The notes below the pieces were generated by a model. That model worked only from the letters and a program-made list of their open reading frames with translations. It ran no database searches and had not been told where the DNA came from. 64,000 nucleotides of DNA from JABDKH01 sp963768565 (GTDB lineage: Bacteria; Bacteroidota; Rhodothermia; Rhodothermales; JABDKH01). This document shows positions 27,992-36,948 of this stretch, one piece after another. The stretch is from positions 1 to 64,000 of the forward strand of contig CAVYIO010000036.1 of assembly GCA_963768565.1 (NCBI GenBank), given 5' to 3'. Both the position numbers and the translations under genes were made by a program. Numbering within the stretch: the first letter of the stretch is position 1; each line of letters opens with the position of its first letter.

Positions 27992-29236
27992 ATGCCCGAA
28001 TACACGCACCTCACGCCGCCGACCGAAGGACACGTCATCAAGAAGGACGGCTCCGGCCTGCACGTCCCCACCGACCCGATCATCCCATTCATTGAAGGTG
28101 ACGGGACCGGACCTGATATCTGGAGGGCATCGCGGCGTGTCCTGGACGCCGCCGTCACCGAGGCGTACGGCCGAGAGCGAAAGATCGTCTGGTTCGAGGT
28201 GCTCGCTGGCGAGAAGGCGTTCGACGAAACGGGTGAGTGGCTTCCGAACGACACCCTCGAAGCCATTCGGCATCACCTGGTCGCAATCAAGGGACCGCTC
28301 ACCACTCCTGTTGGAGGCGGAATCCGATCGCTCAACGTAGCGCTACGACAGATACTCGATCTGTTCGCGTGCGTCCGGCCGATACAGTATTTCACCGGTG
28401 TCCCGTCTCCGGTGAAGAATCCGGAGTTGGTGGACATGATCATCTTCCGGGAGAACTCGGAAGACATCTACGCGGGCATCGAGTATCGAAGCGGCACGGA
28501 GCAGAACGCGAAGCTGATGCGATTCCTGCAGGAGGAACTCGGCGTCACGTCGATCCGCTTCCCGGATTCGAGCGGACTCGGAATCAAGCCGATTTCTCGC
28601 GAGGGAACTCGCCGCCTCGTGCGAGCCGCCATCAAGCACGCGCTCGAGTCAAAGGCCAAGTACATCACCCTCGTCCACAAGGGAAACATCATGAAATTCA
28701 CCGAGGGTGCTTTTCGTGACTGGGGATATGAGCTCGCGCAAGAGGAGTTCGGCGCGGTCGAATACGAGGGTGGGCCGTGGTGCAAATTCCCGAGCGGCCT
28801 CATCATGAACGATGTGATCGCAGACGCTTTTCTGCAGCAGATACTGACGCGTGCCGGACAGTACGATGTGATCGCGACCATGAACCTGAACGGAGACTAC
28901 ATTTCCGATGCCCTCGCGGCACAGGTAGGCGGAATCGGAATCGCCCCGGGCGCAAATATCAACTATGAGACGGGGCTCGCCATCTTCGAGGCGACGCACG
29001 GAACTGCGCCGAAGTATGCGGATCAGGACAAGGTGAATCCCGGCTCGGTCATTCTCTCTGGCGAGATGATGTTCCGGTACATGGGGTGGAACGAGGCGGC
29101 TGACGCCATCGTTGCCGCGCTAAAGAAAACGATCTCTCAGAAGAAGGTCACCTACGACTTCCACCGCCTGATGGATGGCGCGACCTTGCTGAAGACCAGC
29201 GAATTCGCGACGGCGATGATCAAGAATATGGGCTAG
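27992..29236 (+). CDS. icd: Isocitrate dehydrogenase, NADP-type
   Basis: TCA-cycle enzyme oxidising isocitrate to 2-oxoglutarate. The ATG at 27992 gives a 414-residue protein starting MPEYTHLTPPTEGHVIKKDG. Substrate- and cofactor-binding segments are clear: IPFIEGDGTGPDIWRASRRV, AIKGPLTTPVGGGIRSLNVA, the isocitrate-binding FRENSEDIYAGIEY (its Ser is the phosphorylation site in E. coli ICD) and VHKGNIMKFTEGAFRDWGYE. FEATHGTAPKYADQDKVNPG follows, in the NADP-binding region. It resembles the E. coli-type ICD rather than the monomeric form. The 3' end overlaps the convergent glycosyltransferase by 4 bases. Intact. Confidence 0.95.
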   Translation: MPEYTHLTPPTEGHVIKKDGSGLHVPTDPIIPFIEGDGTGPDIWRASRRVLDAAVTEAYGRERKIVWFEVLAGEKAFDETGEWLPNDTLEAIRHHLVAIKGPLTTPVGGGIRSLNVALRQILDLFACVRPIQYFTGVPSPVKNPELVDMIIFRENSEDIYAGIEYRSGTEQNAKLMRFLQEELGVTSIRFPDSSGLGIKPISREGTRRLVRAAIKHALESKAKYITLVHKGNIMKFTEGAFRDWGYELAQEEFGAVEYEGGPWCKFPSGLIMNDVIADAFLQQILTRAGQYDVIATMNLNGDYISDALAAQVGGIGIAPGANINYETGLAIFEATHGTAPKYADQDKVNPGSVILSGEMMFRYMGWNEAADAIVAALKKTISQKKVTYDFHRLMDGATLLKTSEFATAMIKNMG

Positions 29237-30407
29237 ACGTCCCGCGCCCTGGCGTTGCCAGCCGGCGCGCCGGCCACACGGTCCAGCATCGCGTCAAATT
29301 CGGGCGCACGGGTCTTCCAGTCGAAGCGCGCAACCAGGCTCCGCAGCCTGCTGCGCGACAGCATTTCCGTCTTGCCGCTCAGCAGCGACGCGAGCGCCTG
29401 ATAGAGTTGCTCTTCCGTCTCGTAGAGTATCGGGGCCTCGCCGACAGGAGGCCGTTCCGGGCTACCCACGATCTCGGGATAGCTCAAGCGATTCGGCACG
29501 AGAGGATGGCACCCGGAGTGGATCGCCTCAACCGTCGAGATCCCGAAAAACTCGTGGTCGGCGGTCGATACAACAACGTCCGCCCGATCCAGCCAGGTAC
29601 AGTACTCGTCGAATGTGGGTGCAAATCCGTACTGCAGGATCCGGCTCCCGTATCGATCCCGCGCCTCGTCGAAAACCGTCGGTCGATTCTCGAAGTGCTC
29701 CCCGATCAGGATAAGATCGAACGTCAGCCCGGCATCATCGAGCCTGTTCAGCACCCTGAAAAAGGACTCCGGGTTCTTGTCATACTCCCACCGGTGATTC
29801 CAGAGAATCGTGGGGGTCGAATCGGATGCCCGCGTGGCAGTCCTCGGAGTCAGCCTTGCGTCGATGGCGGCAGCGTCTATGCCGAGATGCAGCACGGACG
29901 ATTTCGATAAGATCCGCGCGGTCGGATCGCCGTGTGTGTGATCCGGAAAACGCTTGAGCAATTCCGGGAGGGCCCCGAGGAATTCGGACCGGTGGAATTC
30001 CGAATTGAACACCACTTCATCGGCGGTCAGACACGACAGATAATTGATGAACGCGTACGTGTAATCGGGAGGCCCACTGTCAGGCAGGACGTACGTGAGC
30101 TGATTCTCGTGCATGTAGAGCACAATCGGAAGTCGCGGAAGTGCGTCGCGAGTCAACGCCACATACGCCGGCACGTTGACCATACTGCTCGCGAACAACA
30201 GGTCCGGCAGATATCCGCCCGATACCGCGTCGAGTGTCGCCGGGCGAGCGAGACGGCGGCTCCTTGCATTCGCCACTTCCAGAACCGATCCGGCAGCGTG
30301 ACCAGGCGGAAGTTGTGGACGCTGTGGGATGACAGACCCAGGAGAGCGCTCCTATGGGAGCCACCGAACCATGGCTCGAGCGCAAGGACGTTCAGTACGC
30401 GGGACAA
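29233..30407 (-). CDS. Glycosyltransferase, tRNA-queuosine mannosyltransferase-like (DUF3524), frameshifted near 30240
   Basis: The N-terminus NVLALEPWFGGSHRSALLGL is the hallmark of the DUF3524 domain found in tRNA-queuosine alpha-mannosyltransferase (QTMAN) and its bacterial relatives. The frame breaks after GAAVSLAR. One missing base near 30240 joins TLDAVSGGYLPDLLFASSMV, then IVLYMHENQLTYVLPD and the conserved NSEFHRSEFL. A GT4-type C-terminal half follows, with TILWNHRWEYDKNPESFFRV and the EX7E-like region FFGISTVEAIHSGCHPLVPN. The repaired length is ~391 residues. The small gene at 30411-30650 ends 3 bases upstream of its start, so they are likely cotranscribed. Together with queE at 55 kb it fits a queuosine pathway; the actual acceptor in bacteria is an inference. 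Confidence 0.84.
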
Positions 30408-30410
30408 CGA

Positions 30411-30650
30411 TCAGCCCCGGATCCCCTGCTTTTTCCGGAATTCCTGCTCTTCCTCTTCCGTGGCGGGTCGGACGATCGAGACGGACCTTACCTGAAGGTG
30501 CTCGCGCAAGACGGGATCTCGTACCTCGTCGGCCGTCAGAAGCATCTCCTCGCCAGGGTCGACCACAATTTTGCGCGACTTCATTTTGATCTCGACGGAA
30601 CTCAAGTGGGTGTTCTTGATGATCATTCCCCGTCTTTTTCTCGTAACCAT
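30411..30650 (-). CDS. Small conserved-looking hypothetical protein
   Basis: A 79-residue protein of unknown function directly upstream of the DUF3524 glycosyltransferase. It is basic at the N-terminus (MVTRKRRGMIIKN), has a central LSSVEIKMKSRKIVVDPGEE beta-like segment and ends in an acidic-basic helix (ATEEEEQEFRKKQGIRG). It looks like a compact beta-domain with a helical tail. The ATG at 30650 is preferred to that at 30683, because the extra 11 residues look unstructured. The 3-base spacing to the next gene implies translational coupling. I recognise no family. Confidence 0.6.
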   Translation of the reverse strand: MVTRKRRGMIIKNTHLSSVEIKMKSRKIVVDPGEEMLLTADEVRDPVLREHLQVRSVSIVRPATEEEEQEFRKKQGIRG

Positions 30651-30795
30651 CGGATCAGCTCTCGTTGCCGGAATTCGACTCAATTACAGCATAATACGAA
30701 AGATTGCGAGCGGTCCGCGCTGCATGGTCGGCAAGAAGTCTTGAAGATGACAGTGTAATTGACCCGGCAGCTGCCGTTTCGCATCATGGCGGTCT

Positions 30796-31482
30796 ATGCG
30801 AAACACGCTGGTACACGCCCGCCGAGGACTGATAAGTCTGCTGTTTCCCTCAGTCTGCGAGCACTGCGGTGCACGATCCGGGGATGCGGCGCCCCTCTGC
30901 TGGAGGTGCCTGCGCAGCCTGGAACGCGTTCAGCCGGTCGATACGCTGGCGCTACTGGAACCCTTCCCCCGCGATGCGGCGGGAATTCAGGTACAGTGCC
31001 TGTGGTATTTCGACAAGGACGGCCCGCTCCGGGACGTCATACATGCGCTGAAGTATCAGAATCGGCCCTGGTACGGAAGATATCTTGGCGACGCGTTGGC
31101 GGCAGCGCTGGACCTCGACAGCCTGGCCTGTGTGGTCACCCCCCTTCCGCTGCATCCAATCAAACGCCTCGATCGGGGCTACAATCAGGCCGCCTGGATC
31201 GCCGCGGCCGTATCACAACGGCTTTCGCTACCCATGGATGAAACCCTGGTAGTGAGGACGAGGCCGACGCACACACAGACGACACTGAATCGTGACGATC
31301 GGTGGCAGAATGTGCAAGATGCCTTCCAGGCGACGTCGGCGCCCGGTCCAGGTCATTCCCATGCCGTACTGGTGGACGACGTCGTCACGACCGGGGCCAC
31401 CGCCCTTTCGGCAGCTGTCGCTCTACGTTCGGTCGGTTTTGAGCGCGTCACTATTGCGGCGGCGGGCCTGGCGCGCGATTGA
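30796..31482 (+). CDS. ComF family phosphoribosyltransferase-like protein
   Basis: A ComF/GntX-like protein; in competent bacteria ComF supports DNA uptake and recombination, elsewhere the role is unclear. The N-terminal zinc ribbon is CEHCGARSGDAAPLCWRC. The PRTase domain begins near residue 65 (LWYFDKDGPLRDVIHALKYQ), contains VVTPLPLHPIKRLDRGYNQA and carries the PRPP-binding loop HAVLVDDVVTTGATALSAA. 228 residues, normal length. ATG at 30796. The 3' end overlaps the convergent ABC ATPase gene by 60 bases. A different ComF occurs at 57.5 kb in the foreign part of the contig. Confidence 0.92.
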   Translation: MRNTLVHARRGLISLLFPSVCEHCGARSGDAAPLCWRCLRSLERVQPVDTLALLEPFPRDAAGIQVQCLWYFDKDGPLRDVIHALKYQNRPWYGRYLGDALAAALDLDSLACVVTPLPLHPIKRLDRGYNQAAWIAAAVSQRLSLPMDETLVVRTRPTHTQTTLNRDDRWQNVQDAFQATSAPGPGHSHAVLVDDVVTTGATALSAAVALRSVGFERVTIAAAGLARD

Positions 31483-32112
31483 CGCGACAAACTCAGCTAC
31501 GTTCACCTGCCGGTCACAGACAGCGGCCTCGTCATCGATATTCGTGGCGACAAGTACGATCCGCCCCCTCTCCCGGTGGGCCTCGATCAGTTCCGTGACG
31601 ACCCTCCGACCCGCAGCGTCCAGGTTGGAGCTGGGCTCGTCGAACATCAGCACCGCGGGATCATGAATAACCGCCATCGCGAGTTTGAGCCGCTGCTTCA
31701 TACCACTCGAGTACGTGCCGACCTCCTGATTCGCTGCTGCCTCGAGTCCGACCTCCCTCAGCGTGCGTTCAATCGTGGCCTTTCCGTCGCCGAGCTGTCG
31801 GAGTCGCACCAGGAACGCCAGGTTCTCCGCGGCGGTGAACGAGTCGTACACGTTGACGTAGGGCGCGACAAAGCCAACGTGCCTGGTTAGATCAGCCGCG
31901 CTTTCGGACCCGTTCCAACTCGCCTCGATCTGCCCTTCGGTGGGCGTCAAAAGTCCAGCCAGAATCCGGAGCAACGTCGATTTTCCGGATCCGTTCGGAC
32001 CGGTGATCGCGACGACTTCTCCGGCCGCGAATTCGACGTGTACATGTCGGAAGATGAAACGGCGACCAAATCGTTTGCCGATATCGACTGCCGTCAAGCG
32101 ATTCAGAAGCAA
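31423..32112 (-). CDS. ABC transporter ATP-binding protein, CcmA-like
   Basis: An ATPase subunit of an ABC exporter. Its motif order and position-specific residues resemble CcmA (haem/cytochrome c biogenesis), but no permease is next to it, so the partner is unknown. Walker A is ITGPNGSGKSTLL, the Q-loop region is HVGFVAPYVNVYDSFTAAEN, the signature is TYSSGMKQRLKLAMA, and Walker B is AVLMFDEPSSNLDAAG. The start is taken as TTG 32112, where GGAGGG lies 10 bases upstream; TTG 32118 is an alternative. No ATG lies close to the family N-terminus. About 230 residues. It overlaps comF by 60 bases tail to tail and diverges from sodC. Confidence 0.83.
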   Translation of the reverse strand: MLLNRLTAVDIGKRFGRRFIFRHVHVEFAAGEVVAITGPNGSGKSTLLRILAGLLTPTEGQIEASWNGSESAADLTRHVGFVAPYVNVYDSFTAAENLAFLVRLRQLGDGKATIERTLREVGLEAAANQEVGTYSSGMKQRLKLAMAVIHDPAVLMFDEPSSNLDAAGRRVVTELIEAHRERGRIVLVATNIDDEAAVCDRQVNVAEFVASIARQARRRNSDALKTDRT

Positions 32113-32287
32113 GGCCAACGGTCCCTCCGGTGATGAGTAGTAACTGGCGCAACCAGTACATTTGTCGGACGCAATGTACAGCGTGTGGCCGTCGGCTCTG
32201 ATCATTACCTTGTGAAAAGGGGTCCATTTCCCCACACCTCTTCTGACATCCAGCACCATGAAGGCATCCCGGCCCGGTTATCATTCC

Positions 32288-32851
32288 ATGAAATCAACTC
32301 TCCTCCTGTCGCTTCTACTGATGATCGCCGGCGTGGCCTGTCAGAGCGGTGACAAAGAACAGACCCAACCCACTACCAACTCCGAGGTCGATGCTATTTA
32401 TGTTGCGTCGCTGAGCCCGGCCAACCAGAGCGGGGTCTCCGGAACGGTTAAATTCTCATCCGAATCTGACGGGACGGTTCTCGTCTCAGCAGTTGTTTCG
32501 GGGCTGGAATCTGGCGGTCGGTTTGGCTTTCACGTCCACGAGTTTGGAGACTGCAGTGCGCCCGATGCGAGTTCGGCGGGCGGTCACTACAATCCGCTGG
32601 GCTCTCCACACGGGGCGCCCGGCAACCCTGCCAGTGAGCGACATGCCGGGGATCTGGGCAATCTGGAAGAACTGGCGGAAGGCGTCGCTGAGTTCGAGTC
32701 AGTTGACTCCGTGCTTCGACTTACCGGGGAGCAGTCAATCGAGGGCAAGGCGGTGATCGTACACTCTGGCGCCGATGACTTTGTAACGCAGCCAACCGGT
32801 AATGCAGGCAAGAGACTCGCCTGCGGCGTAATTGCGCGGAAGGTTCAGTGA
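32288..32851 (+). CDS. sodC: Cu/Zn superoxide dismutase, lipoprotein
   Basis: Periplasmic or outer-membrane superoxide dismutase converting superoxide to peroxide and oxygen. The ATG at 32288 gives KSTLLLSLLLMIAGVACQSG, a lipoprotein signal peptide with the lipid-modified Cys. The mature enzyme has the copper-binding FGFHVHEFGDC, then GGHYNPLGSPHG and ERHAGDLGNLEEL with the shared zinc/copper His and Asp ligands, and AVIVHSGADDF with the last copper His. GNAGKRLACGVI holds the second Cys of the conserved disulfide. 187 residues, typical. It diverges from the ABC ATPase. It belongs with the ergothioneine genes as an oxidative-defence function in this genome. Confidence 0.94.
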   Translation: MKSTLLLSLLLMIAGVACQSGDKEQTQPTTNSEVDAIYVASLSPANQSGVSGTVKFSSESDGTVLVSAVVSGLESGGRFGFHVHEFGDCSAPDASSAGGHYNPLGSPHGAPGNPASERHAGDLGNLEELAEGVAEFESVDSVLRLTGEQSIEGKAVIVHSGADDFVTQPTGNAGKRLACGVIARKVQ

Positions 32852-32888
32852 CGTGCTCGGGCGATCTGACGAGCGTCGGACGCCCGGT

Positions 32889-35045
32889 CTACGCGACTGA
32901 TCGGATCGGCACCGGCGGCTGCTGAAAGATCTCTCCCAGCCACTCCGAACGGCGAGCAATGAGCGCGCCCGTCATGTCAGCATCCAGCGGCTTCGAGAAG
33001 AGATAGCCCTGGCCGAACATGCACTCCATCAACTGCAAGTGGTCCAGCTGACGCGTCGTTTCCACACCCTCGGCGACAGCGTAGATGTTCAGCGATTTGG
33101 CCAGATCCAGTACGGTCTTGACCATCTTCAGGCCGTCGTCCTGTCGTTCCATTCTCTTGATGAACGAACGATCGATCTTCAGAATGTCGATCGGCAGAGC
33201 ATGCAGCATGCTCAGTGATGCGTATCCCGTACCAAAGTCGTCCAGACTGATTTTGACGCCGAGCTCCTTGATACGCTCGAGATCACGCACCGCCCGTTCG
33301 CCGTCGTCAATCAGTACGCTCTCGGTTATCTCCAACGCAACTCGCGAGTCTCCAAGTCCCGTAAGATCCATGACCGAAGCAATGTAGTCGACCAGTTCGG
33401 GGTCGTGGAAGCTGCGGTTCGAGCAGTTCACGGAGATGGACAGATTAAGATCACCGAAGCGGCGATCCCATGCGGCAACCTGCTCGGTCGCCTGCTGGAA
33501 CATCCATCGATCCAGGTCGACGATCAATCCGGTCTCTTCTGCCACGGACATAAACTGGGCTGGCGTGATCAACCCTCTATGCGGATGATACCAGCGCACA
33601 AGTGCTTCGAAACCGTACAGCGTACCGGATGCAAGATGGATAATCGGCTGATAGAACACGCGAAGCTCGTCGCGTTCGATTGCGCGTCGAAGGTCAGACT
33701 CGAGCTGCAGCAATGCCGACGCCTGCATCTGCTGTGTTTCGTCGAACACGGCGAAGCATGCGCGGCCCTTCCGCTTGGCCTGATACATGGCGGCATCGGC
33801 GTCGCGAAGCAGATCCTCGGCCAGATCATAGTGCGGATCGCCCATCACGATGCCAATGCTTGCCGACGAAAAGACCTCCATCCCCTCGATGATAAATGGC
33901 GACGCCAGGCTTTCCAGGATTCGATCGGCCACATACAGCGCCCCATCCTGGCCACCGACTCCGCCCAACAGGACAGCGAATTCATCTCCGCCCAGCCGCG
34001 CGATGACGTCGCCGTCACGAACGGCCTGCTTGAGGCGGAACGCGAACATCTTCAGTAGCGCGTCTCCGGCATGATGGCCCAGGCTGTCGTTCACCATCTT
34101 GAAGCGGTCCAGATCGAGGAAAACGACCGCATAGTCCGGTTCGCCATCCCGGGATTCCGCGGTCGCGCTGTCGAGCGATCGCAGGAACATCATGCGGTTG
34201 GGCAGGCCGGTCAGCGTATCGTGATATGCATGGTGGATCAACCGATCCTGCATCTCACGCCGCTCGGTGTCGTCACGCATGACGGCGAGCAGTCCGTTGA
34301 ACTCGCCTGTCGGACCGTAGAGGACACTGGCCGATGCGTGGATGTGGCGCTCACCTTCGGTATGAGGTGTGGAGATAATGATCTCTCCCGACCACGTTCC
34401 GCGATCTGCCAGAAGACCCCAGGCGGCGTGCTCTTCTTCGGGCTTCTCAAAGCGAAACTGGAGCAACTCCTCCGGACCTCTCCCCAGCGTGTCTTCCAGG
34501 CTCAGGCCGGTGAGTAATTCAGCGCCTTTGTTCCAGTACTTGATGGCCATGTCGGAGCCCACCGTAACGACGGCGTCGCTGACCTGGGCAAGAACTTCAG
34601 CCTGGAACCGCAGTTTCTCGACGGCTGCGCGGTTGTCGCCCACATCACGAAGCATCCACAGATGAGCCATGACGTCACCGTCGCGCATTCTCGGGACGTA
34701 GGTGATCTCGAGGCGTCGTCCGGGGCCGAAATCAATCTCGGCAATGCGAGACGTGGTGGCATCACCGTGAGGCTGACCCACCAGCTGGTTGCGAAATGCG
34801 GTGAGTTCAGGCAGCGCACGAGACGCTGATCCCAGCACTTCGCTGAGAGATTTCGTCACATACGATTGCGGGGGGTCAGGTAATCCGAGTAGCCGACAGA
34901 ACGAAACGTTGAGATGTCGAATGAGGCCGTCGGGTCCCTCTTCCAGAAAGCCCGTCTCGACCTGGCGCACGTCGAGGGCTCCAGGGTTGGGTGAACCGAC
35001 TACTCCCAGTCCGGTCGGCGAAAGTGGGGACGGCTCTAACTTCAT
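32889..35045 (-). CDS. PAS-GGDEF-EAL cyclic-di-GMP signalling protein
   Basis: A 718-residue bifunctional-type c-di-GMP protein. Residues ~25-270 hold two PAS-like sensor domains (GFLEEGPDGLIRHLNVSFCR; QVSDAVVTVGSDMAIKYWNK) with PAC-like tails. The diguanylate cyclase domain follows (AYHDTLTGLPNRMMFLRSLD) with the intact signature RLGGDEFAVLLGG. The EAL phosphodiesterase domain starts with FYQPIIHLASGTLYGFEALV and RWYHPHRG, and has VALEITESVLIDD, LDDFGTGYASLSMLHALPID and ILKIDRSFIK. Both catalytic motifs are present, so both activities are possible; the net direction cannot be told. It has no transmembrane segments. It converges with sodC, 37 bases apart. Confidence 0.95.
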   Translation of the reverse strand: MKLEPSPLSPTGLGVVGSPNPGALDVRQVETGFLEEGPDGLIRHLNVSFCRLLGLPDPPQSYVTKSLSEVLGSASRALPELTAFRNQLVGQPHGDATTSRIAEIDFGPGRRLEITYVPRMRDGDVMAHLWMLRDVGDNRAAVEKLRFQAEVLAQVSDAVVTVGSDMAIKYWNKGAELLTGLSLEDTLGRGPEELLQFRFEKPEEEHAAWGLLADRGTWSGEIIISTPHTEGERHIHASASVLYGPTGEFNGLLAVMRDDTERREMQDRLIHHAYHDTLTGLPNRMMFLRSLDSATAESRDGEPDYAVVFLDLDRFKMVNDSLGHHAGDALLKMFAFRLKQAVRDGDVIARLGGDEFAVLLGGVGGQDGALYVADRILESLASPFIIEGMEVFSSASIGIVMGDPHYDLAEDLLRDADAAMYQAKRKGRACFAVFDETQQMQASALLQLESDLRRAIERDELRVFYQPIIHLASGTLYGFEALVRWYHPHRGLITPAQFMSVAEETGLIVDLDRWMFQQATEQVAAWDRRFGDLNLSISVNCSNRSFHDPELVDYIASVMDLTGLGDSRVALEITESVLIDDGERAVRDLERIKELGVKISLDDFGTGYASLSMLHALPIDILKIDRSFIKRMERQDDGLKMVKTVLDLAKSLNIYAVAEGVETTRQLDHLQLMECMFGQGYLFSKPLDADMTGALIARRSEWLGEIFQQPPVPIRSVA

Positions 35046-35215
35046 GCGGAGTATACAAGTACGAAAAAGGCGCGCTGGCTACATCGCGTTGTATCGGCAT
35101 GGTATACCCCAAACTTTAGATGAAATCGGGCTGGTAAAGCGTCGTCGAGAGGCCTTCGGGCCGCGTTTGTCGGGACCCGTTTGACAGGCACCGTTTGCCG
35201 TGCACCGCCGCTCCT

Positions 35216-35746
35216 CTACCGCCTGATTTCCACAAGCAGATCGCTGTAGGATCGATCGACTAGTTGATCATCCTCAACACCGAGCAGAGACATCGTTCGC
35301 CGGCACTGCTGCTCAAGCACTGCCTCGACATCCGGCCCGGGGTCCCCTATCGCCTCGATCTCGAGGAAGTGTCCGAGGCCCTCGACGCTGTCCACATGCA
35401 CTTTGACATTTGAGAGGAAGTATATGTGACGCGCCTTTTTGACCACCACCTCGACACTAAGCGCCTCCATAAGCAGTTCGCGAAGGCTTTCGGGATTCGG
35501 AGGGTGGTAGAGCCGAACAAACGACGGCCTGGGCCCCGCCTCATCCCCGCGCCGATAGAAGATCAGCGTGTTCTCGATGTTACCCTGACGAAGTTTCAGC
35601 CTGCCCTCGTGTACCCGGAAATACGTGTCGGTCTGACGATCCAGCCCTACGTACCGTGCACCCGCCGACTTGAGCCGATCCCGGACGCCCTCCGGATCAC
35701 TGCAGTGAGCCTTTATCTCGACGTTGACTTTGGATTCGGCACTCAT
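35216..35746 (-). CDS. CYTH-domain protein (class IV adenylate cyclase-like)
   Basis: A CYTH/triphosphate-tunnel protein; relatives include CyaB adenylate cyclases and thiamine triphosphatases. 176 residues: VNVEIKAHCSDPEGVRDRLK at the start, then DRQTDTYFRVHEGRLKLRQG (basic tunnel residues), LIFYRRGDEAGPRPSFVRLY, VHVDSVEGLGHFLEIEAIGD (acidic metal site) and DRSYSDLLVE at the end. The family's N-terminal ExExK reads here as N-V-E-I-K, so the first Glu is Asn. The start ATG overlaps the stop of the sulfotransferase-GNAT gene by 4 bases, implying translational coupling. The reaction cannot be settled from sequence. Confidence 0.85.
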   Translation of the reverse strand: MSAESKVNVEIKAHCSDPEGVRDRLKSAGARYVGLDRQTDTYFRVHEGRLKLRQGNIENTLIFYRRGDEAGPRPSFVRLYHPPNPESLRELLMEALSVEVVVKKARHIYFLSNVKVHVDSVEGLGHFLEIEAIGDPGPDVEAVLEQQCRRTMSLLGVEDDQLVDRSYSDLLVEIRR

Positions 35747-36948
35747 TGATCCGCCAGACCTTGCGATGCAGAAAGCGGCAGCCTCATCACGGTGGCGGTG
35801 CTCGGGCAGAGCGTGGTGAATTCTCTCGACTCGATCACCGGACCCGAGATCGACTCCCGACTCACGGCCTCGAAACCGAAGCGCTTGAAATAGTCCGAGG
35901 CGTCCGTGGTCAGGAGAACCACTTCCACGATTCCGATGGATGCCGCTCTCTCGAGGGCATCGCGAACGAGTCGCGCCCCTACTCCGTCCGACTGCCCGGA
36001 TGACGCGACAACGACAGACCGCAGCAGGCCCTGCGACCCGTGGACTTCAAGGGCCGCCGCACCAACCAGCACCCCGCCGCGCTTCGCGACAAGCAACGTG
36101 TCAATTACCTCATCGATACCGTCGGTCGGTAGTGAGGCCGCAGACAGCAGCTCCGTCACACGCTCGACGTCGGACCGCTGCGCCTTTTCAATTGTTACCG
36201 GCCCGCTGTTCGTGTGCGCAGACGGCGACGCACGGATCGCCAGCTCGGACAGGCGAGCGTAGTACGGCTCGCACTCAACCAGCAGCGGACCGAGCCTGGG
36301 CGGCAGCGGAGTCGTCTTCGGCCGGTACGGCGCGAATCCCGTCGTCGTGTGAACGTCATGGTACCAGATATCGGACCACACACCGTCCTCCGGTCGCGGA
36401 CCTGTCGGCCAGTGCAACATCGCTTTCACGAACGGAATGCCAATTCGCTCGCAGACCTGGCGGAGAACTGATTCCGGACCCGCCAACAGCTCGCGCGCAT
36501 CAACGACGACCACCTTCTGTCCGATGGACGCGAGATGTTCGACCAAGCGGACCTGCACGGGAAAGCCGGTGTCATCAATTCTCGGATCAGGCAGTTTGCG
36601 TGCAAGAGACGGAAGGACCTGGTCGGGCGCTCTCGTAAGGATGACGTTTGCCGTTCGCTCAAGAAAGTCCCAACTGACATCCACGAGGTGGTGCGCCATG
36701 TTCTTGACGAAGATGGTGCGGTCGGTTGTCTCGCCCAGAATGACATCGGCGACGACACGTTCGCCGTCGTTGTCCTGACTCGCCATGATCCGCTCCCGGC
36801 CCGGGTGATCCGCGCCCGAGACGCGCAAGTAGTGAGCGTAGAGCGGCTCGTCGATGACACGTGTACCCGGGCGCTGCGCGAATGAATACATCAGTGCCGT
36901 CGAAACATTGCGCGGCCCCGACCACAGACAAATGCGTTTCGTATCCAT
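35743..36948 (-). CDS. Sulfotransferase-GNAT acetyltransferase fusion protein
   Basis: A two-domain protein of ~401 residues. The N-terminal ~245 residues resemble the P-loop sulfotransferase-like family: KRICLWSGPRNVSTALMYSF carries the PAPS-like phosphate loop, followed by RVIDEPLYAHYLRVSGADHP, FVKNMAHHLVDVSWDFLERT and NVILTRAPDQVLPSL. The C-terminal ~145 residues are a GNAT acetyltransferase most like ArsN2: KAQRSDVERVTELLSAASLP, VLVGAAALEVHGSQGLLRSV, then VVVASSGQSDGVGARLVRDA with the acetyl-CoA loop, and LTTDASDYFKRFGFEAVSRE. The ATG at 36948 is chosen, since upstream codons show no family match. It overlaps the CYTH gene start by 4 bases. The fusion's substrate is unknown. Confidence 0.83.
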   Translation of the reverse strand: MDTKRICLWSGPRNVSTALMYSFAQRPGTRVIDEPLYAHYLRVSGADHPGRERIMASQDNDGERVVADVILGETTDRTIFVKNMAHHLVDVSWDFLERTANVILTRAPDQVLPSLARKLPDPRIDDTGFPVQVRLVEHLASIGQKVVVVDARELLAGPESVLRQVCERIGIPFVKAMLHWPTGPRPEDGVWSDIWYHDVHTTTGFAPYRPKTTPLPPRLGPLLVECEPYYARLSELAIRASPSAHTNSGPVTIEKAQRSDVERVTELLSAASLPTDGIDEVIDTLLVAKRGGVLVGAAALEVHGSQGLLRSVVVASSGQSDGVGARLVRDALERAASIGIVEVVLLTTDASDYFKRFGFEAVSRESISGPVIESREFTTLCPSTATVMRLPLSASQGLADQ

